DNA of 64,000 nucleotides from Streptomyces sp. NRRL S-87 (GCF_000719335.1 NZ_JOGB01000026.1:1-64000); one strand, 5' to 3'. Shown: positions 32,647 through 41,957, counted from the first letter of the stretch. Notes: generated by a model not told the origin, from the sequence alone. Made by a program: numbers and translations.

Positions 32647-32682
32647 ACGCCGACGGAGCCGGTCTCCCGGCCCCGTCGGCGT
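32647..32682 (-). terminator. Terminator of the second pepN
   Basis: ACGCCGACGG (32647-32656) and CCGTCGGCGT (32673-32682), with a nested GCCGG/CCGGC stem, 12 bases past the stop. Confidence 0.75.
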
Positions 32683-32694
32683 CGTCGCGACGGC

Positions 32695-35265
32695 TCAGAC
32701 CGCGGCCAGCGCGTCCCGCTCCTGGGCCCGCAGGGCGCGGGCCAGGTCGTCACGGGCCTCCAGCACCAGCCGGCGCAGCGCCGGAGCCGCGTCGGCGTGC
32801 GCGGCCAGCCATGCGTCGGTGGCCTCCAGGGTCGCGGGGGAGTCCTGCAGCGCGGGGTACAGACCGCGCACCACGTCCATGCCGATCTGGATCGACCGCT
32901 CGGCCCACACCCGCGCGATGGCCTCGAAGTACTTCGGCGCGTACGGAGCCGTCAGCGCCCGCTGGGAGGGCTGCTGGAAGCCCGCGATGGTGGCCTCCGC
33001 CAGCGCGTTGGACAGCGCGTCCGACTCCACCACGGCAGCCCAGGCCTGCGCCTTGACCGCCGCCGAGGGCCGCGCCGCCAGGCAGCGCACCGAGTGCCGC
33101 TTGCCCGAGGCGGTGTCGTCCCGGGCGAGCTCCGCCCCGATCCGCCCCTCGTCGGCCCGGCCGGCCGCGGCCAGCGGCTCCAGCAGGTCCCAGCGCAGCT
33201 CCTGGTCCACGTCGAGGCCGTCGATGCGGGCCGTACCGTCCAGCAGCCCCTCCAGCAGGACGTGGTCCGCCTCGGTCGTCGCGGTCGCGGCGAAGAACCG
33301 CGCCCACAGCAGCTGGTGCTCGGAACCCGGCTCGGCCAGCCGCAGCTCGTGCAGCGCGCCCGCCGCCAGCTCCCGGCCGCCCTGCTCGCGCCAGGCCGGG
33401 GCCGCGTAGTGGGTGACGGCGGTACGGGCCTGGGCGTGCAGCATCTGCAGGACGCCGACATCGCTCTCGCGGCCGGCGAAGGCGAGCACCAGCGAGACGA
33501 AGTCGCGCGCCGGCAGCAGGCCGTCCCGCGTCAGGTTCCACAGCGCCGACCAGCACAGGGCGCGCGCCAGCGGGTCGGTGATGTCACCGAGGTGCTTGCG
33601 CAGGGTGGCCAGCGAGCCCTCGTCGAAGCGGATCTTGCAGTAGGTCAGGTCCTCGTCGTTGACCAGGACCAGGTCGGGCCGCTCGGCGCCGGCCAGTTCG
33701 GCGACCACCGTGCGCGTACCGGCCACGTCGACCTCGGCCCGCGCGTACCGGACCAGCGCGCCGGCCTCCGCCCGGTAGAGGCCCACGCCCACCCGGTGCG
33801 GGCGCAGCTCGTCGCCGTCCTGGACGACCGCGAGCTCGGCGATCCGGCCCTCGGCGTCGTACGCGACCTCCGGCGTCAGCGCGTTGACCCCGGCGGTCTG
33901 CAGCCAGGACCGCGACCAGCCGGCCATGTCGCGGCCGGACACCTCGCCGAGCACCGTCAGCAGGTCGTCCAGCGTGGTGTTCCCGTACGCGTTGGCCTTG
34001 AAGTAGCGGCGCGCCCCCTCCAGGAACGCGTCCCGGCCGACGTACGCCACGAGCTGCTTGAGGACCGCGGCGCCCTTGGCGTACGTGATGCCGTCGAAGT
34101 TGAGCTTGGCGTCCTCCAGGTCGCGGATGTCGGCCGTGACCGGGTGCGTGGAGGGCAGCTGGTCGGCGCGGTAGGCCCAGGCCTTGCGGTTGTTGGCGAA
34201 GGTGACCCACGCCTGGTCGAAGCGGGTGGCCTCGACCTGCGAGAAGGAGCCCATGAAGTCGGCGAAGGACTCCTTGAGCCACAGGTCGTCCCACCACTTC
34301 ATGGTGACGAGGTCGCCGAACCACATGTGGGCCATCTCGTGCAGGATCGTGTTGCAGCGCCGCTCGTAGGACGCCCGGGTGACCTTGCCGCGGAAGATGT
34401 ACTCCTCGCGGAAGGTGACCATGCCCGGGTTCTCCATCGCGCCGAGGTTGTACTCGGGCACGAAGGCCTGGTCGTACTTCCCGAAGGGGTAGGGGAAGTC
34501 GAAGTTGTCGTGGAAGAAGTCGAAGCCCTGCTTGGTGACGAGGAAGACGTCGTCCGCGTCGAAGTGCTTGGCCAGGCCCTTGCGGCACATCGCGCCCAGC
34601 GGGATCTCCAGGTCCCCGCGCCGGTAGACGTCCGTCACGTAGTGGTACGGGCCGGCCACCACGCAGGTGATGTAGGTGGAGATCGGCTTGGTCTCCGCGA
34701 ACCGGACGGCGGTGCCGCCGTCCGCCACGGCCTCGCGGGACTCCTCTGCGCCGTTGCCCCACACCTGCCAGCCCTCGGGCACCGTGACCCGGAAGCGGTA
34801 GGGGGCCTTGAGGTCGGGCTGCTCGAAGTTCGCGTACACGCGGCGGGCGTCGGCGGGCTCGTACTGCGTGTAGAGGTAGACCTCGCCGTCCTCCGGGTCG
34901 ACGAAGCGGTGCATGCCCTCGCCGGTGCGGCTGTAGGCGCAGTTCGCGTCGACCACGAGGGTGTTCTCGGCGGCCAGGCCGGCGAGTGCGATGCGCGCCC
35001 CGTCGAAGACGGCCGCCGGGTCGAGGGCCTCGCCGTTGAGGGTGACCGAGTTCACCGAGGGCGCGATGAGGTCCGCGAAGGTCGTGGCGCCCGGGCGGTG
35101 CGAGCGGAACGTGACCGTGGTCACGGAGCGGAACGTGCGCGGCCCGCCTTCCGGTTCGGCCTCGTCCACCGCCGAGCGGAGGTCGAGCTCGACCTCGTAC
35201 GCGTCGACGGACAGCAGCTCGGCCCGCTCGTGGGCCTCGTCGCGGGACAGATTCTCACCGGGCAC
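32695..35265 (-). CDS. pepN: Aminopeptidase N (M1 metallopeptidase), second paralogue
   Basis: 856 residues, full-length M1 peptidase. GAMEN is at 275-279, HEMAH at 309-313, and the zinc ligand Glu332 is present. GTG at 35265 lies 5 bases after GAAGGAG. It aligns along its length with the paralogue at 21630-24224, but many positions differ, so the duplication is old. Keeping two active copies suggests different substrate ranges or expression. It is divergent from a DsbA-like gene. Confidence 0.93.
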   Translation of the reverse strand: MPGENLSRDEAHERAELLSVDAYEVELDLRSAVDEAEPEGGPRTFRSVTTVTFRSHRPGATTFADLIAPSVNSVTLNGEALDPAAVFDGARIALAGLAAENTLVVDANCAYSRTGEGMHRFVDPEDGEVYLYTQYEPADARRVYANFEQPDLKAPYRFRVTVPEGWQVWGNGAEESREAVADGGTAVRFAETKPISTYITCVVAGPYHYVTDVYRRGDLEIPLGAMCRKGLAKHFDADDVFLVTKQGFDFFHDNFDFPYPFGKYDQAFVPEYNLGAMENPGMVTFREEYIFRGKVTRASYERRCNTILHEMAHMWFGDLVTMKWWDDLWLKESFADFMGSFSQVEATRFDQAWVTFANNRKAWAYRADQLPSTHPVTADIRDLEDAKLNFDGITYAKGAAVLKQLVAYVGRDAFLEGARRYFKANAYGNTTLDDLLTVLGEVSGRDMAGWSRSWLQTAGVNALTPEVAYDAEGRIAELAVVQDGDELRPHRVGVGLYRAEAGALVRYARAEVDVAGTRTVVAELAGAERPDLVLVNDEDLTYCKIRFDEGSLATLRKHLGDITDPLARALCWSALWNLTRDGLLPARDFVSLVLAFAGRESDVGVLQMLHAQARTAVTHYAAPAWREQGGRELAAGALHELRLAEPGSEHQLLWARFFAATATTEADHVLLEGLLDGTARIDGLDVDQELRWDLLEPLAAAGRADEGRIGAELARDDTASGKRHSVRCLAARPSAAVKAQAWAAVVESDALSNALAEATIAGFQQPSQRALTAPYAPKYFEAIARVWAERSIQIGMDVVRGLYPALQDSPATLEATDAWLAAHADAAPALRRLVLEARDDLARALRAQERDALAAV

Positions 35266-35410
35266 GTGCACTCCTTCGTGCGTGATCGCCATGACGTGCG
35301 CATCCTCCCACGGGGAATGCGCGGGGGGTCGGGGCGGTTGGCCGGTACGGCACGTTCCCGACGGACGTGCCGCGGACATGCGTACGCGTGCGAACCGATG
35401 AAGGAGAGAC

Positions 35411-36055
35411 ATGCCCGACACCCAGGTGGGCGAGAAGACCGCGGTCGACTTCTGGTTCGACCCGCTCTGCCCCTGGGCCTGGATGACGTCCCGCTGGATG
35501 CTGGAGGTCGAGAAGGTCCGCGACGTCGAGGTGCGCTGGCACGTGATGAGCCTCGCCGTCCTGAACGAGCACCGGCTGGACGAGCTGCCGGAGCACTACC
35601 GCGAGCTCATGGCCACGGCCTGGGGCCCGGTCCGGGTGGTCGTCGCCGCCCAGCAGAAGCACGGTGACGAGGTGACCGGCAAGCTCTACACCGCGCTCGG
35701 CACCCGCATCCACAACGACGGCCGGGGCGTGAGCACCGAGGTGATCGCCGAGGCCCTGGCCGAGGTCGGCCTGCCGGCCGAGCTGATCGACTTCGCGGAC
35801 TCCTCGGACTACGACGTCGAGCTGCGCGCCTCGCACAAGGACGGCATCTCGCGCGTCGGCGAGGACGTCGGCACCCCGGTGATCTCGGTGCCCGGCGCCG
35901 ACGGCGCCGACGTGGCCTTCTTCGGCCCGGTGGTCACCCCCACCCCGCGGGGCGAGGACGCGGCCCGGCTGTGGGACGGCACCCTGCTGGTGGCCTCGAC
36001 CCCCGGCTTCTACGAGATCAAGCGGACCCGGACGGCCGGCCCCTCTTTCGAGTAG
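35411..36055 (+). CDS. DsbA-family protein (mycothiol-dependent oxidoreductase-like), CPWA active site
   Basis: 214 residues with a thioredoxin fold and DsbA-type helical insert. The start [18 protein letters not shown] resembles the mycobacterial mycothiol-dependent nitroreductase family. The usual CxxC is CPWA here: Cys20 remains and the resolving Cys is Ala23. It may work as a monothiol enzyme with mycothiol or act on haloalkane-like or nitro compounds. It has no signal peptide, so it is cytoplasmic. A strong terminator follows directly. Confidence 0.85.
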   Translation: MPDTQVGEKTAVDFWFDPLCPWAWMTSRWMLEVEKVRDVEVRWHVMSLAVLNEHRLDELPEHYRELMATAWGPVRVVVAAQQKHGDEVTGKLYTALGTRIHNDGRGVSTEVIAEALAEVGLPAELIDFADSSDYDVELRASHKDGISRVGEDVGTPVISVPGADGADVAFFGPVVTPTPRGEDAARLWDGTLLVASTPGFYEIKRTRTAGPSFE

Positions 36056-36077
36056 GAGCGCCCGTCCCCGCGGTACA

Positions 36078-36118
36078 GGAAGGCCCCCTGCGAGTCACGT
36101 CCTCGCAGGGGGCCTTCC
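36078..36118 (+). terminator. Terminator after the DsbA-like gene
   Basis: Perfect 17-base arms (36078-36094 and 36102-36118) around a 7-base loop, then GTTGTG. Confidence 0.88.
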
Positions 36119-36187
36119 GTTGTGCTCGCCCGCCGGCGCGAAAGGTGAGAAGACGATCACGAGGCGGACGGGATCAGGGGCGTCGCG

Positions 36188-36844
36188 TCAGCCCTGGGCG
36201 GGGACGAGGATCGGCGTCTTGGCCTTGGCGTCGGCGTAGCGCCGGGCCACGTCCTGCCAGTTGACGACGTTCCACATCGCCTCGATGAAGTCCACCTTCT
36301 GGTTCTTGTACTGCAGGTAGAAGGCGTGCTCCCAGGCGTCGAAGACCAGCACCGGAACCGACGCCTGGCCGACGTTGCCCTGGTGGTCGTAGACCTGCTC
36401 GACGACCAGGCGGCCGCTGAGGGGCTCGTACGCGAGCACGCCCCAGCCGGAGCCCTGGGTCATGGAGGAGGCGAAGGTGAGCTGCTTCTTGAAGGCGGCG
36501 AAAGAGCCGAACGACTCGGTGATCGCGTCCGCCAGCTCGCCCACGCCGTCGGCGTGGGTCGGCTCGCCGCCGCCCTCGCCGGTCTTCGGGCTCGCCATGT
36601 TGTGCCAGTAGATGCTGTGGAGGATGTGGCCGGAGAGGTGGAAGGCCAGGTTCTTCTCCAGCCCGTTCAGCGCTCCCCAGTTCTCCTTGTCGCGCGCCTC
36701 CGCGAGCTGCTCGAGGGTGTCGTTGGCGCCCTTGACGTACGCGGCGTGGTGCTTGTCGTGGTGCAGCTCGATGATCTGCGGGTTGATCACCGGCTCCAGC
36801 GCCGCGTAGTCGTACGGCAGTTCCGGAAGCGTGTAGACGGCCAT
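36188..36844 (-). CDS. sodF: Iron superoxide dismutase
   Basis: 218 residues of the Fe/Mn SOD family. Metal ligands are His28 (LHHDKHH), His76 (LHSIYW), and the Asp and His in FDAWEHAFY. The [12 protein letters not shown] and QGSGWG segments are typical. It converts superoxide to peroxide in the cytoplasm. In Streptomyces this Fe enzyme is made when nickel is scarce and repressed by the nickel sensor Nur when the Ni enzyme can be used. A Nur-type box lies 38 bases upstream, which supports the sodF name. Confidence 0.93.
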   Translation of the reverse strand: MAVYTLPELPYDYAALEPVINPQIIELHHDKHHAAYVKGANDTLEQLAEARDKENWGALNGLEKNLAFHLSGHILHSIYWHNMASPKTGEGGGEPTHADGVGELADAITESFGSFAAFKKQLTFASSMTQGSGWGVLAYEPLSGRLVVEQVYDHQGNVGQASVPVLVFDAWEHAFYLQYKNQKVDFIEAMWNVVNWQDVARRYADAKAKTPILVPAQG

Positions 36845-36881
36845 GCGTGTTTCGGTCCCCTCGCGTGCGTGATCACTGCTA

Positions 36882-36898
36882 TTGCAATCAATGCGCAA
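36882..36898 (-). promoter_or_regulatory. Nur box upstream of sodF
   Basis: TTGCAA-TCAAT-GCGCAA matches the Nur consensus TTGCAA-N5-TTGCAA in 11 of 12 positions. It lies in the sodF promoter region. Confidence 0.8.
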
Positions 36899-36978
36899 CT
36901 GCACGCTAGCAGTATCTATTCCGTTGATCATGCAAGGCATGCCTCAGTGCGGCTGCCGCGCCGCGTCCCCGGGCAGCA

Positions 36979-37013
36979 CGAAGGCCCCCGGCGCGGGGCG
37001 CCCGGGGCCTTCG
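36979..37013 (-). terminator. Terminator of the small GntR gene
   Basis: CGAAGGCCCC (36979-36988) and GGGGCCTTCG (37004-37013) with additional imperfect pairing inside. It lies 46 bases past the GntR stop. Confidence 0.7.
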
Positions 37014-37059
37014 GGGGTGGGCAAGGTGGCTGCCACCGTGTGTGGCTCTCCGTGCAGGG

Positions 37060-37296
37060 CTACTCGATCGGCGGGCCGATGACGAAAGTGCCCTTGGCCG
37101 GGAGGGTGGCGACCAGCCCGCGCTCGCGGAGCAGCGCGACGGCGCGCCGGACCGTGCCGATGCTGACGCCGTAGAACTGCGTCATCGCGCGCTCGCCCGC
37201 CAGGGCCGCGCCGGGTGCGAGCTTGCCGGAGGTGATGTCGTCGGCGATCACGTCCGCCAGCTTGACGTACTCGTACTGCGGGAGGCCTTGGTTCAT
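37060..37296 (-). CDS. Small GntR-type winged-helix protein (DNA-binding domain only)
   Basis: 78 residues containing only the GntR winged helix. YVKLADVIADDITSGKLAPG is followed by ERAMTQFYGVSIGTVRRAVALLRERGLV and the wing LPAKGTFVIGP. No ligand-binding domain follows, so it is not a truncated long GntR but a member of the small-wHTH type common in Streptomyces. It is divergent from a pair of small genes, with repeated GACGCGGT operators between them. Probably an autoregulated local repressor. Confidence 0.85.
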   Translation of the reverse strand: MNQGLPQYEYVKLADVIADDITSGKLAPGAALAGERAMTQFYGVSIGTVRRAVALLRERGLVATLPAKGTFVIGPPIE

Positions 37297-37355
37297 CCCA
37301 CCACAGTGCCGCGCCCCTCTGCGTCGCGCATCGTTCGAACGCGTCGAACCGCTGT

Positions 37356-37407
37356 CTACCGCGTCTGGACGCGGTCAGACGCAGTGGGGTGCAGGGGGAC
37401 GCGGTAG
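37356..37407. promoter_or_regulatory. Operator cluster between small GntR gene and small divergent genes
   Basis: ACCGCGTC-TG-GACGCGGT (37358-37375) is a perfect inverted repeat. A further GACGCGGTAG (37398-37407) inverts CTACCGCGTC (37356-37365). Three copies of the same octamer face each other, as expected for a GntR dimer site array. Confidence 0.65.
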
Positions 37408-37486
37408 GCGCTACGCTCGGAACCAAGGACCCCGGCGACGGCTGCAACCGTCCCGGGGCGTGGCCGATCTGGATGAGGAGATCGAC

Positions 37487-37798
37487 GTGGGTGAGCTTAT
37501 CCGTGCCCTCGTGCAGGGCGTGATGGTGTGGTGCGGGCTTCGAGGCGGCGGGCGGCGGCAGCCGTTGGCGCCCGTGCGGGCGGTGTGGTGGACGCGGGAC
37601 GAGACCGCGCCGACCCTGCCCGCGGCGCGGTCGCCGTACGGAGCCGACGACGGGCCGCTCGACGGGGACGCGGCCCCGCTCGTGCGGCCGTACCAGCGGG
37701 CCCACGAGCAGTGGCAGCGGAGGCTGGCGCTCGTGCTCGCCGCGGACTTCGGGGTCGACCTCGACACGCACCTCGTCGGCGCGCGGAGCGCGGCCTGA
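37487..37798 (+). CDS. Small hypothetical protein divergent from GntR
   Basis: 103 residues, start GTG at 37487 chosen for GAGGAG six bases before it. The first 30 residues include a hydrophobic stretch (VGELIRALVQGVMVWCGL), then a basic glycine run. The C-terminal part (RPYQRAHEQWQRRLALVLAADFGVDLDTH) is a charged helix of a type I recall in small Streptomyces proteins next to wHTH genes. The stop overlaps the ATG of the next gene. Function unknown. Confidence 0.65.
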   Translation: MGELIRALVQGVMVWCGLRGGGRRQPLAPVRAVWWTRDETAPTLPAARSPYGADDGPLDGDAAPLVRPYQRAHEQWQRRLALVLAADFGVDLDTHLVGARSAA

Positions 37799-37992
37799 TG
37801 GCCCGCCGGCCCACGCGCATGTGCGTGGAGTGCGAGGAGCTGACGACGGACTTCGTCGTCGTGTCGGAGGTGCACGCCGGGTCCGGGCCGGGCTTCAACG
37901 TCTACGCCTGCCGGGGCTGCGCCCCCGGCGTGCCGCGCCCGCCGGACGTGCTGGAGCTGTTCGACGGGATGGGGGCCGCGGACTCCCGCTGA
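37798..37992 (+). CDS. Small zinc-ribbon-like protein
   Basis: 64 residues. CVEC (near residues 9-12) and YACRGC provide two Cys pairs that could bind one zinc. No other domain is visible. The ATG overlaps the preceding stop codon (sequence TGATG), so the two are translationally coupled. It probably functions together with the 103-residue protein. No function known. Confidence 0.65.
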   Translation: MARRPTRMCVECEELTTDFVVVSEVHAGSGPGFNVYACRGCAPGVPRPPDVLELFDGMGAADSR

Positions 37993-38015
37993 CCTTCGCG
38001 GGTGCGGAAAGGGCA

Positions 38016-38048
38016 ACGGGCCCCGGCGCGCTGTGCGCCGGGGCCCGT
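38016..38048. terminator. Bidirectional terminator
   Basis: Perfect 14-base arms ACGGGCCCCGGCGC and GCGCCGGGGCCCGT with a 5-base loop, between the small gene pair and the convergent permease. Confidence 0.85.
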
Positions 38049-38133
38049 CCGCTCCCGCTCCGTCCGCCGGCGCAGCAGGAAACGAGCGCGCCGGCGTCCG
38101 GGAAGCCAGAGCGCCCGACCCCGCCGGCCGCGC

Positions 38134-39615
38134 TCACGCGCGCCGCGCGCGCAGCTCCCGTGCCCCGGCCACCGCCAGCACCAGCGCCGTCGCGCCGGCC
38201 GACCACAGCACCTGCGGCCGCGCGCCGTCGTCGCGCACCATCAGCACCAGCACCGCTGCCATCCCGGCCAGCGCCGCCCACGTCAGGTACGGGAAGCCCC
38301 ACATCTTGAGGACCAGCGTCTGCGGCGCCGCACGCTCGATCTTGCGGCGCAGCCGCAGCTGCGACACCGCGATCAGGGCCCACACGAACAGCAGGACCGC
38401 GCCGACCGCGTTGAGCATGTACAGGAAGATCGTCTCGGGCCACAGCAGGTTGAGCAGCACCGAGACGAAGCCGAAGGACACCGAGGCCAGCACCGCGCGC
38501 CGCGGCACCCCGCCGCCCGAGACCTTCAGCAGGCCCTGCGGCGCCTCGTTCCGCTCGGCCAGCGAGAAGACCATCCGCGAGGACCCGTACAGGTTCGCGT
38601 TCAGCGCCGACAGCAGCGCCACGAACACCACGACGTTCATGATCTGCCCGGCCCCGGCGACGCCGATCGAGTCGAGCACCGCCACGTACGGGCTCTCGCC
38701 CGGCACGAAGGAGTCCCACGGCAGCAGCGTCACGATCACCAGCATCGAGCCGATGTAGAAGAACAGGATCCGCCACACCGCGCTGCGCACCGCCCGGGCC
38801 ACGGAGCGGGCCGGGTCGTCGGACTCGGCGGCGGCGATCGTGACGACCTCCAGGCCGCCGAACGCGAAGACCACCGCGAGCACGCCCGAGACCACACCCT
38901 CCCAGCCGTGCGGGAGGAAACCGCCCCGGCCGGTCAGGTTGGCCAGGCCCACCGGATCGGTGTCGGGCAGCACGCCGAAGACCGCCAGCCCGGACAGCAC
39001 CAGGAACGCGACGATCGCGAGGACCTTCAGCGCCGCGAACCAGAACTCGAACTCGCCGAAGTTGCGGACCGCGGTGAGGTTGCTGGCGGTGAAGACCACC
39101 ATGAACAGCAGCACCCAGCCCCACTGCGGCACGTCCGGCAGCCAGCCGTGCGCGATCTTCGCGGCGCCGGTGGCCTCCACCGCGAGCACCACCACCAGCA
39201 GGAACCAGTACAGCCAGCCGACCGAGAACCCGGCCCAGCGCCCCAGCGCCCGCTCCGCGTGCACGGAGAACGAGCCCGAGGCCGGCATCGCCGCCGACAT
39301 CTCGCCGAGCATCCGCATCACGAGCATCGCCAGGGCGCCCGCGAGCAGATACGACACGACGATCCCGGGGCCCGCGACGGCGATGCCGCCGCCCGAGCCG
39401 ACGAACAGGCCGGCGCCGATCACGCCGCCGAGGCCCAGCATGGTCAGGTGGCGCTGCTTCAGCCCGTGGGCGAGCGGCTCCGCGGGGACGGCGGTCGCGG
39501 TGGCCGCGGTGGCCGCGGGGGTGGCGGGGGCCGCGGTGGCCGCGCCGGTGGTCCCGCTGGTGGCGGCGTCCGGGGCCTCGGCCGAGGAGGAGGAACTCTG
39601 GGGTGCTTGTGGCAT
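38134..39615 (-). CDS. Amino-acid permease (APC family), first
   Basis: 493 residues with 12 predicted helices. The first 45 residues are an Ala/Thr/Ser-rich cytoplasmic tail. The family start GLKQRHLTMLGLGGVIGAGLFVGSGGGI follows, with SxGS- and EFEFWFAALKV-type segments later. It imports amino acids with protons; GABA- or proline-type specificity is possible but not readable. ATG 39615 follows AGGGAG. A related but clearly different permease lies at 40518-41957 with bioY between. Confidence 0.87.
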   Translation of the reverse strand: MPQAPQSSSSSAEAPDAATSGTTGAATAAPATPAATAATATAVPAEPLAHGLKQRHLTMLGLGGVIGAGLFVGSGGGIAVAGPGIVVSYLLAGALAMLVMRMLGEMSAAMPASGSFSVHAERALGRWAGFSVGWLYWFLLVVVLAVEATGAAKIAHGWLPDVPQWGWVLLFMVVFTASNLTAVRNFGEFEFWFAALKVLAIVAFLVLSGLAVFGVLPDTDPVGLANLTGRGGFLPHGWEGVVSGVLAVVFAFGGLEVVTIAAAESDDPARSVARAVRSAVWRILFFYIGSMLVIVTLLPWDSFVPGESPYVAVLDSIGVAGAGQIMNVVVFVALLSALNANLYGSSRMVFSLAERNEAPQGLLKVSGGGVPRRAVLASVSFGFVSVLLNLLWPETIFLYMLNAVGAVLLFVWALIAVSQLRLRRKIERAAPQTLVLKMWGFPYLTWAALAGMAAVLVLMVRDDGARPQVLWSAGATALVLAVAGARELRARRA

Positions 39616-39849
39616 CCCCACAGTCTCCCTGAGCACGTACGGCACACGCAAAACGGTTTCGACCCACTCGAAACCCCGAGTGATCCGCGTCACTTCGGGC
39701 GTATCGCACGTGCGGAGAAGAGCCCCGGCTTTGTGCACTCCCCACCAAGCCCGGGAACGACGCTTTGTGTCCGCACGACGGTGATCACGGCCCCCGCCCC
39801 CGGCTAACGTCGCCCTGTCACCGACCCCTCACCCTCCGCGGAGACCCCG
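39616..39849. other. Divergent region between permease and bioY
   Basis: 234 bases. An AT-richer patch around 39648-39690 (AAAACGGTTTCGACC, GGGCGTATCGCACG) may hold the promoters. I see no riboswitch-like fold or clear biotin-repressor box. Confidence 0.3.
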
Positions 39850-40434
39850 ATGAGCACCGCTTCCGTCCCCTTCCGGCCCGGCACCGTCCTCGCCGACCTG
39901 CTGCCCGCGAGCCGCACCCGCGACGTGGTCCTCGTCGCCGGCGGCGCCGCCCTGATGGGCCTGGCCGCCCAGCTCTCGGTCAAGGTGCCCGGCCTCGTCG
40001 TGCCGATCACCGGCCAGACCTTCGCCGCGCTGCTGGTCGGCACCGCGCTCGGGGCCCGCCGAGGCTTCCTCTCCCTCGCCCTCTACACCCTCGTCGGCAT
40101 GGCGGGCGTGCCCTGGTTCGCCGGCGGCACCGCCGGCGCGGGCGGCGCCACCTTCGGCTACGTGCTCGGCATGCTGCTGGCGTCGACCGTGGTCGGGGCG
40201 CTGGCCCGGCGCGGGGCGGACCGCTCGGTGCTGCGCACCGCCGGCGCGATGGTCGCCGGGTCCGCGATCGTCTACGCCGTCGGCGTGCCCTACCTGGCGC
40301 TGGCCACCGGCATGTCGGCGTCCGCCGCGGTGGCCGCGGGCATGACCCCGTTCCTGATCGGCGACGCGCTCAAGGCCGCGCTGGCCATGGGCCTGCTGCC
40401 GGCCGCGTGGAAGCTGGTCGGCCGGCGCGGCTGA
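39850..40434 (+). CDS. bioY: Biotin transporter S component
   Basis: 194 residues, six hydrophobic helices. The BioY signature appears in GGAALMGLAAQLSVKVPGLVVPITGQTFAALLVG, and the biotin-binding region near GMAGVPWFAGGTAGAGG. BioY captures biotin and is energised by a shared ECF module (EcfA/EcfT) that is not encoded here. Length and motifs are normal. A perfect terminator follows. Confidence 0.92.
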   Translation: MSTASVPFRPGTVLADLLPASRTRDVVLVAGGAALMGLAAQLSVKVPGLVVPITGQTFAALLVGTALGARRGFLSLALYTLVGMAGVPWFAGGTAGAGGATFGYVLGMLLASTVVGALARRGADRSVLRTAGAMVAGSAIVYAVGVPYLALATGMSASAAVAAGMTPFLIGDALKAALAMGLLPAAWKLVGRRG

Positions 40435-40453
40435 GCCCGCCCCCCCGTACGTA

Positions 40454-40498
40454 CGCCGGAGCCCCGGCCCGCATCCACTGCGGGCCGGGGCTCCGGCG
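40454..40498. terminator. Bidirectional terminator after bioY
   Basis: Perfect 19-base arms (40454-40472 and 40480-40498) around ATCCACT, placed between convergent bioY and the second permease. Confidence 0.9.
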
Positions 40499-40517
40499 CG
40501 TTCGGGGTCGTACCGGC

Positions 40518-41957
40518 TCAGGCCTCGACCTCGGCGGCGGGCTTGCGCACCGCGTTCAGCACGACACCGGTGAGGACCACGGCGACCGCGACCACGGTCG
40601 ACCAGATGACGACCTCGCGGTTGCCGTCGTCGTAGAACATGTAGCCGATCACGAACGTGATCAGTGCCGCGGTGGCCCAGGTCAGCCACGGGAAGAACCA
40701 CATCTTGACGGTGAGCTTCTCCGGGGCCTCCTTCAGCAGGATCCCGCGCATCTTCAGCTGCGTGAAGCAGATGACCAGCCACACGAACAGCGCGATGGCG
40801 CCGGACGAGTTCAGCAGGAAGTTGAAGATCGTGTCCGGGAAGGCGTAGTTGAAGTAGACGGCGACGAAGCCGAAGACCACCGAGCCGAGGATCGCGGCGG
40901 TCGGCACGCCCTTGGCGTTGACCTTGGCGAAGGCCTTCGGCGCGTCACCGCGCTCGCCCAGCGAGAACGCCATGCGCGAGGCCGTGTACATGCCGGAGTT
41001 CAGGCAGGACAGCACCGCCGTCAGCACGATCACGTTCATGATCTGGCCGGCGTGCGCGATGCCGATCGAGTCCAGGGCGGCGACGTACGAGCCCTTGTCG
41101 GTGATCGACTTGTCGTTCCACGGCAGCAGCGACAGCACGATCAGGATCGAGCCCAGGTAGAAGACGCCGATGCGCCAGATCACCGAGTTGGTGGCCTTGG
41201 TGACCGCGCGGCGCGGGTCCTCCGACTCGCCGGCGGCGAGGGTGACGATCTCCGAACCCATGAAGGAGAAGACGACCATCAGGACACCGGTGAGGATCGA
41301 GCCGGCGCCGTTGGGCATGAAGCCGCCCGCGTCCGTCAGGTGCGCGAAGCCGGCACCCGGGTTGTCCGAGCCCGGCAGCAGGCCGAAGACGGCCAGGCCG
41401 CCGACGACGATGAAGGCGCCGATGGCGACGACCTTGATGCCCGCGAACCAGAACTCGAACTCGCCGTAGGAGGAGACCGAGGCGAGGTTGGTGGCGGTCA
41501 GGACCACCATCACGATCAGCGCCCAGCCCCACTGCGGGACGGCCGGGATCCAGCCCTCGAGGATCTTGGCGCCGGCGGTGGCCTCCACCGCGAGCACGAC
41601 CACCCAGAAGAACCAGTACAGCCAGCCGATCGAGAAGCCGGCCCAGCGGCCCAGCGCGCGGTCGGCGTACGCGGAGAAGGAGCCCGAGTTCGGGCTGGCG
41701 GCGGCCATCTCGCCGAGCATCCGCATGACGAAGACGACCATCGCGCCGACGAGGGCGTACGAGATCAGGATGGCGGGGCCGGTCTTGGCGATGCCGCCGG
41801 AGGAGCCGACGAAGAGGCCCGCCCCGATCACACCGCCGATGGCGATCATGGACAGGTGGCGGTTCTTGAGACCGGCCTTGAGACCGTCGGAAGACTGTGC
41901 GGAGCCGGGTTCCCCGGCCGGGCCGCCTGCCTTCTGAAGGGTCGTCGTGGAGCTCAT
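40518..41957 (-). CDS. Amino-acid permease (APC family), second
   Basis: 479 residues, 12 helices. The family N-terminal motif LKNRHLSMIAIGGVIGAGLFVG is intact, and YGEFEFWFAGIKVVAIGAF is typical of the GABA/aromatic amino-acid permease group. ATG 41957 follows AAGGAT. It resembles the permease at 38134-39615 through the core but differs in both tails. The exact substrate is unknown. Monocistronic. Confidence 0.88.
   Translation of the reverse strand: MSSTTTLQKAGGPAGEPGSAQSSDGLKAGLKNRHLSMIAIGGVIGAGLFVGSSGGIAKTGPAILISYALVGAMVVFVMRMLGEMAAASPNSGSFSAYADRALGRWAGFSIGWLYWFFWVVVLAVEATAGAKILEGWIPAVPQWGWALIVMVVLTATNLASVSSYGEFEFWFAGIKVVAIGAFIVVGGLAVFGLLPGSDNPGAGFAHLTDAGGFMPNGAGSILTGVLMVVFSFMGSEIVTLAAGESEDPRRAVTKATNSVIWRIGVFYLGSILIVLSLLPWNDKSITDKGSYVAALDSIGIAHAGQIMNVIVLTAVLSCLNSGMYTASRMAFSLGERGDAPKAFAKVNAKGVPTAAILGSVVFGFVAVYFNYAFPDTIFNFLLNSSGAIALFVWLVICFTQLKMRGILLKEAPEKLTVKMWFFPWLTWATAALITFVIGYMFYDDGNREVVIWSTVVAVAVVLTGVVLNAVRKPAAEVEA

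Noticed and set aside
39616..39849. Riboswitch or biotin-repressor box ahead of bioY
   Set aside because: No conserved fold or palindrome matching known biotin operators could be seen.
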